Positions 59,524-64,000 of a DNA stretch of 64,000 bases are shown here, piece by piece. The DNA comes from Prinsepia uniflora. Its lineage: Eukaryota; Streptophyta; Magnoliopsida; Rosales; Rosaceae. The DNA is taken from positions 1,996,501 through 2,060,500 of the forward strand of contig CM064862.1 in NCBI GenBank assembly GCA_032719365.1, in the 5' to 3' direction. The notes beneath the pieces are model-generated. The model worked only from the letters and a program-made list of their open reading frames with translations. It was not told where the DNA came from and ran no database searches. A program made the translations under genes and the position numbers. Every line of letters starts with the position of its first letter. Positions within the stretch are counted from its first letter, which is position 1.

Positions 59524-60120
59524 TGGGGCACATATGTGAGGCGTTTGTACGAAGGCTTGTTTGATACTGAGCCATATTGGGTTTGTGGGTGATTTGATCT
59601 TCTTCGGTATAGTAGTCGTGGCTACTTATAGTGGAATTGAGTCTGGTGCCTAGGATCACATTTTTTGGGAAACTGCTGGGTGGCAGCATTCGAAGTTGAG
59701 ATTATGAACGCTAGAATGGAAAACCAGAAAGAGGTGATGCAATGCATGACCAATTGAAAGAGGAGGTGATGCTACGAGCTGATGTTTTTAGGTAGCTTGC
59801 CTGCAGTTTCTCCCTTAACAATAGAATTGTGGTTTGTAAATTTAAGTCTCCTTTTCTTCATTAGGATTGATTGTATGATTTTCAAACAGCATAGCTGGTT
59901 AAAATATTCGGTAATTTCCTGGTTTGGCTACAGTGGAATACTGGGTCTCAAATTTTCGTAGTGTAATGAGTTAACGTAGGGATTTTGATTTGAAAATATG
60001 TACTATAGCATTTGCATATGATTGCCTGCGTATGACTTATCACGGTGACTTAGGGCGTCCACTCTCTGCATGTTATGACTTCTTTGAAGTGGTCTATACT
60101 TTACTGAGCACTCGGTGTAC

Positions 60121-60216
60121 TTCATGCGTTTGTACCCGTTTGTGTACAAATGAGTGCGTTGTACCCGTTTGTATGCAAATGAGTGCGTTGTACCCGCTTA
60201 TATACAAACGAGTGCA
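60121..60216. repeat. About 31-bp tandem repeat, three copies
   Basis: GTACCCGTTTGTGTACAAAT followed by GAGTGCGTT repeats three times with a few changes. Confidence 0.85.
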
Positions 60217-60285
60217 GATGAAGCAACGCGAATATCTCTGATGTCAATCTATTTCCATCAGCTGGCCGGTGGGAGCGAGAAGTTT

Positions 60286-60358
60286 GGGATATATTTGGTG
60301 TTTTTTTCCATCAATCATTTGGGATATATTTGGTGTTTTTTTTTCCATCAATCATCTG
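60286..60358. repeat. About 36-bp tandem duplication
   Basis: TTTGGGATATATTTGGTGTT, then a T-run and CCATCAATCA, occurs twice in tandem. Confidence 0.8.
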
Positions 60359-60653
60359 GGTCTAGGCCGTATGTCAACGTAAATTGGATGCATATCTTTT
60401 AATAATTTCTCCCTTTTCATGGAAATCCAACATGTTATATTATAGAATAATATACGCAACATCAGCAAAAATGTATGAGGTGACAAATAGAAATGTCCAA
60501 TCCTGAAACCATTCCCTCCCCTTTTTCACCATCGGTTGTATCATCCTTCTAAGAATCTAAAATATGCTGATCATCATGGTTGCGAGTTAATACAAAATAT
60601 TCAAACTAGTTGCAGCCCTGTGGCTTCTATCTTGAGCAGCAGCTTTGTAACGT

Positions 60654-62872
60654 CTAATCTTTGACGGATGTTCGCAGTATCTTCACATCGTGCACTGGTC
60701 TGTATTTCAAACAAAGGAATGTCAAATAGAATTTTGGAAAAGAACACAAAGTTTACAGACATTGTAAGATTAATCGCAAAATTTACGGACATAGGCTTGT
60801 TAAAGCAATGACAAAAAATCTCTAAATTTTGAATTTCTATTGCCAACTCGAGAGTTTCATGTTAATACAGATCAGCAGATTACAATGGGGAAGATGCTCT
60901 AACTAATGTTTTATTTGCTAATCTCCTAGAATCTTTTCCAAGTGAATGAAAGCCGGCTCTTTATACAGTTTCACTAATGAAACTTTTAGCAATTCTATCA
61001 TCTTTTCCAAATTATTGCTCAAATATATAAATCATCGTCTAACATTCTCCCTTCACTTTTTGTGAAGTTTAACTCATACCACAAAGATTCTTCTAATGCA
61101 TTCTCGTCCATCTAGTGTTCTAGTCAGCACAACCCTATGACTAGAAAATCCAACCAAAAGACTTTTCTATGCTATCTCACGAGTAGAAAAGATTTTTAAA
61201 AAGCATTAAGTATACCAAAGTTCAAATCACAGAAGACGATCAAGAACGCTGTCATGATAATTTGATTCTCCACCTCAATTAAAATCTTAAGATTTCAAAC
61301 TAGGAAATGGCAAATCTACATTATTGGGGCAGTGCAGCGAACCACAAGTCCATAACACACTAACTTAGGGGATACAGCAGTCCGCAACCACGTAGGTGGA
61401 GTATAATAACGACGACCTATCATTTGAAGATAAAATGTAACAGTACCCATTTATCTGAATCAAATATCAAGAATACAACAATGATAGCATACCTATCATT
61501 GTTATCAGTTTGGACACTTCCAAGTCTTTTGATGATTTCCATTCCTTTGCTCACTCTTCCAAATATTGTATGCTTTCCTGAATGAAAGCAGAAATATCAG
61601 GAAAAGTGTTCTTAGTACAACCATGCAAGATAAGTTTTTACACCATAATATTGTACTGATGAAGATAAAACAGAAGTTTGAGGATGAGATAAGACCAGAG
61701 CTTCTATTGGAGATAACTCGATGGTAACACAAAAAATTCAAGGAAACAGTAGTTTAAAGATAGATTTCCAGCACAAGCAGAACCCTACTGGTGGTGGTAT
61801 AGATTTCCAGATTCAGCTAAAGCCTAAAGGTGCCCATCCCGAAAACAAGCCCAACTTACTCATAACCCTATCCAGATTGTGAATGTCAAATCGCAAAATG
61901 CTGATATTGAAAAATCGCAGAAAGTTACTACGGATATATTTTTATTTTTTTTTGAAAATTCATGTCAATAGGTCACATGGTGATGCATTGATGTCTCAAG
62001 CTTCTGAAAACTAAGCTATTTACAGTAGCCCATCATAAAGCATAAACATTTACTTATAACCGTCACTTGTATGCAGATTAAGTAAAACAAAAAGTGTGAT
62101 AATGCACAAAACACATATGAAATAAAATAAAAAGGATCCAAGAAAGTTTGATTACACAAATTCCGCACATTATAGGGTAAACAATATGTTACCATCCAGT
62201 GACGGGCATGGCGCCAGTGTGATAAAGAACTGGCTTCCATTTGTATTTGGACCAGCATTCGCCATGGATAAGATGCCAGCTCCAGTATGCTTCAACTCTG
62301 GTCTTATCTCATCCTCAAACTTTGCACTGAAACCCATCAAACAAAAGTTAAGTGTTACGATAATTTTATTTTTACTTTCACAAAAGTAATATAGATACAA
62401 AAAAGAATTAAATGAAAAAGAAGCAAAGGATACCCATAAATGGATTCTCCACCCCTGCCTGTCCCAGTGGGATCTCCACCTTGCACTATAAAATCCTGAA
62501 TCCGATTAAGAATTCAACCATCAGTCTCAATGAAGTAAATGAACAACAATAATTTTTCTTTGAGAAATATAATATGAAAATAAATCACAATTTGAAACCT
62601 TGATGATTCGGTGGAATTTGACATTGTCGTAATAGCTTCGACGAGAGAGCTCAATGAAGTTCCTGCAAGTCCTTGGTGCGTGCTTGTAGTAAAGCTACCA
62701 TATAAAACGATATACACAGGAAAAATCATCAATAGCGTCCAAGAGCTTTCTGTTTGGTTAGTGGGAAAGTAAGAGAAAGATGGGAAGGAAAGATAGTCAC
62801 CTCAATAGTGAAAGCACCCATGGAGGTTTCTAGAGTCACCTCCGGAGACCCTCCTTCTGCACTTGCCCACAT
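60654..62872 (-). CDS. CYP18-2: Cyclophilin-type peptidyl-prolyl isomerase CYP18-2 / PPIL1 (one 1-bp insertion)
   Basis: Six minus-strand exons: 62872-62801, 62695-62599, 62495-62434, 62326-62193, 61577-61493 and 60699-60654, giving about 164 residues, as in PPIL1. The start MWASAEGGSPEVTLETSMGA leads into DFIVQGGDPTGTGRGGESIY, LKHTGAGILSMANAGPNTNG, SQFFITLAPCPSLDG, and KHTIFGRVSKGMEIIKRLGS, ending ILRTSVKD. Residues of the cyclophilin active site (FHRI, GGDPTGTG, MANAGPNTNGSQFFI) are visible. PPIL1-type cyclophilins bind SKIP and work in the spliceosome. Exon 2 is 97 nt where 96 are needed: an extra base near 62640 (CGTCCGAAGC) breaks LSRRSYYD. A longer in-frame extension up to 63334 is not used, because it overlaps the divergent gene. 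Confidence 0.9.
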
Positions 62873-63163
62873 CTTCAGAATTTCAGAATTTTCACTGAAT
62901 GAGCTGAAGACTTGGAACTTTTGAAAGGGTTTTATTGAAGCAAACCCAGACCCCGTCAATACAAACGACGTGTCGCCACTCTTAAACGACTTGTCGTTGT
63001 AAACTGCTGTTTTTCCTATTCTTCTGTTGTTGGTCCAATTGCTGTTAAGTAAAAGAGGAGACACTGACGAGAAAGAGAGCTGAAAAGAGAACTCTGAAGA
63101 GAGATGAAGTGACTGAATTACTGAAGAGATTTGAAGGCCTTCGGGCATCCGGACATAGCGGAG
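62873..63163. promoter_or_regulatory. Bidirectional promoter between CYP18-2 and ELM1
   Basis: Only 291 bp separate the divergent start codons (62872 minus, 63164 plus). Both 5' UTRs and core promoters must lie here, or the transcripts overlap. I see no clear TATA box. Confidence 0.6.
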
Positions 63164-64000
63164 ATGTTCCAAGGTGGGGTCTACAGAGCTATCGGAATCA
63201 GAAGAGCCGCCGTGATCGGAAATGGGTTCGCCGGCGCAGAGAATCAGAGTATTGGGTTGGTTCGTGCTCTGGGCCTCTGTGATCGTCAGTCCCTCTACGT
63301 GAGTATCAAATTTTTCTTCTTTTTCCTTTTCCAAATGTAAAAATCAATGCTTGATATTGGTATTGGGTTCTAGTTCATGCTTAGTTTGCGAACTCTTTTT
63401 AATTGGTTTTGAATTTGAACATATTAAACATTGTTGTTTTGGTTGATTTAATTGATTGGTTGATGATTACTAAGCGTGTTGCTCGGCCGAGAGGAGGAAT
63501 TAATGGGTGGCTTCACTGGCTTCCATTTTCTTTCCATAAAAAAGTAGTGCCTTTTTCTGCCGAAAATAGAGGTACTTGTTTATCACTGCAATGTTAATTT
63601 TGCTCATAGTTCCTAGTAATTTCTTTTATGTGGGTCCCTTTTGGATTTCATGTAGAGCCCACATACATGGATCACTTGAAGGGAAGAGGGTTGAACTGAT
63701 GATTCTTTTTCTGCTGGAAATGGTGCTAGATCATGCCTCTCATCTGATATTTTGGAAGCTGACGCAAAATAGATTGCAGAAATGGCTAGTCAGACATTTA
63801 AAAGGTATGCATTTTGCTACTTGTCTTCATCTTTCAAACCATTTGTATTTTGTTAAGTTTCATTGGCTGGTTATGTGGGAAATTTCACTAGTTTCTTTAA
63901 TGAAGAAAAGAACTCCACTTCATTTTCTGTACAGTGACGGGCCGTTGCTGGTGGTTGCATCTGGTCGGGATACCATTCCTGTTGCGAGCGCCATAAAGCA
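63164..64000 (+). CDS. ELM1: Mitochondrial fission protein ELM1-like, 5' part (cut by window end)
   Basis: Exons: 63164-63298 (GGVYRAIGIRRAAVIGNGFA, then GAENQSIGLVRALGL), 63475-63571 (RVARPRGGINGWLHWLPFSF, then HKK), 63656-63804 and 63935 to the window edge (DGPLLVVASGRDTIPVASAI). This matches plant ELM1, which recruits the dynamin DRP3A to the mitochondrial surface. The ATG at 63164 is the first in frame after a stop at 63122. Exon 3 is damaged: after YMDHLKGRGLN an extra base (AACTGATGAT) shifts the frame, and further on ILEADAK is followed by TAG before IAEMASQTFK. Either the sequence has errors or this copy is a pseudogene. The remaining roughly 70% of the protein lies outside the window. 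Confidence 0.85.

Larger units (their letters stand above)
59524..60653. other. SPINDLY 3' UTR and convergent intergenic region
   Basis: The proximal part (to about 59900) is probably 3' UTR. Beyond it are two tandem repeats (60121-60215 and 60289-60358). The minus-strand CYP18-2 gene ends at 60654, so the two genes converge. No other gene is seen. Confidence 0.55.

Noticed and set aside
60121..60216. Possible CRISPR-like array
   Set aside because: Direct tandem units without unique spacers, in a plant genome; a simple minisatellite.
62729..63334. 201-residue N-terminal extension of CYP18-2
   Set aside because: PPIL1-type proteins start at the M of MWASAEGG; the extension overlaps the first exon and promoter of the divergent ELM1 gene.

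Overview
The window is nuclear DNA of a flowering plant, most likely a eudicot. It is AT-rich, has short GT-AG introns, plant-only families (NAC, S40, SPINDLY, ELM1), a plant tRNA-Asn and plant transposable elements. Genes cover under half of it. I cannot name the species.

Layout. 65-1378: long-inverted-repeat element. 1863-7986 (-): nine-exon GMC oxidoreductase fused to an alpha/beta-hydrolase domain. 8573-9609 (-): small conserved plastid-type protein with a tRNA-Asn inside its first intron. 10040-11350: dead LINE. 12.4-13.9 kb and 15.6-16.9 kb (-): two paralogous, apparently non-coding host transcripts, each with two box C/D snoRNA copies, flanking an intronless S40 senescence regulator (14509-15123, +). 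18292-20190: young, short LTR retrotransposon. 20.2-26.6 kb: AT-rich, no gene seen. 26592-29849 (+): NAC gene of the NAC090 type. 30.3-31.0 kb: FAR1-derived remnant. 34163-36248 (-): VPS55-like gene. 37.4-38.2 kb: hAT MITE and an old LTR. 38800-40497 (-): WD40 protein of the TTG1/LWD family. 40.5-46.3 kb: no gene seen. 46.4-49.7 kb: nested repeats, with a hAT element that carries fragments of an SP1-type E3 ligase gene. 50.2-59.5 kb (+): SPINDLY. 60654-62872 (-): cyclophilin CYP18-2/PPIL1. From 63164 (+) to the window end: divergently transcribed ELM1, cut by the window edge.

The genes are unrelated housekeeping and regulatory genes; I see no operon-like or pathway cluster. The most interesting structure is the duplicated snoRNA locus. 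Its four copies keep two antisense elements to neighbouring parts of one conserved 25S rRNA segment, separated by a hairpin. A second theme is frame damage. SPINDLY, CYP18-2, ELM1 and the DUF7148-like gene carry single-base indels, mostly beside short runs of the same base, in otherwise intact exons. This fits residual long-read assembly error better than gene decay, but a read check must decide.
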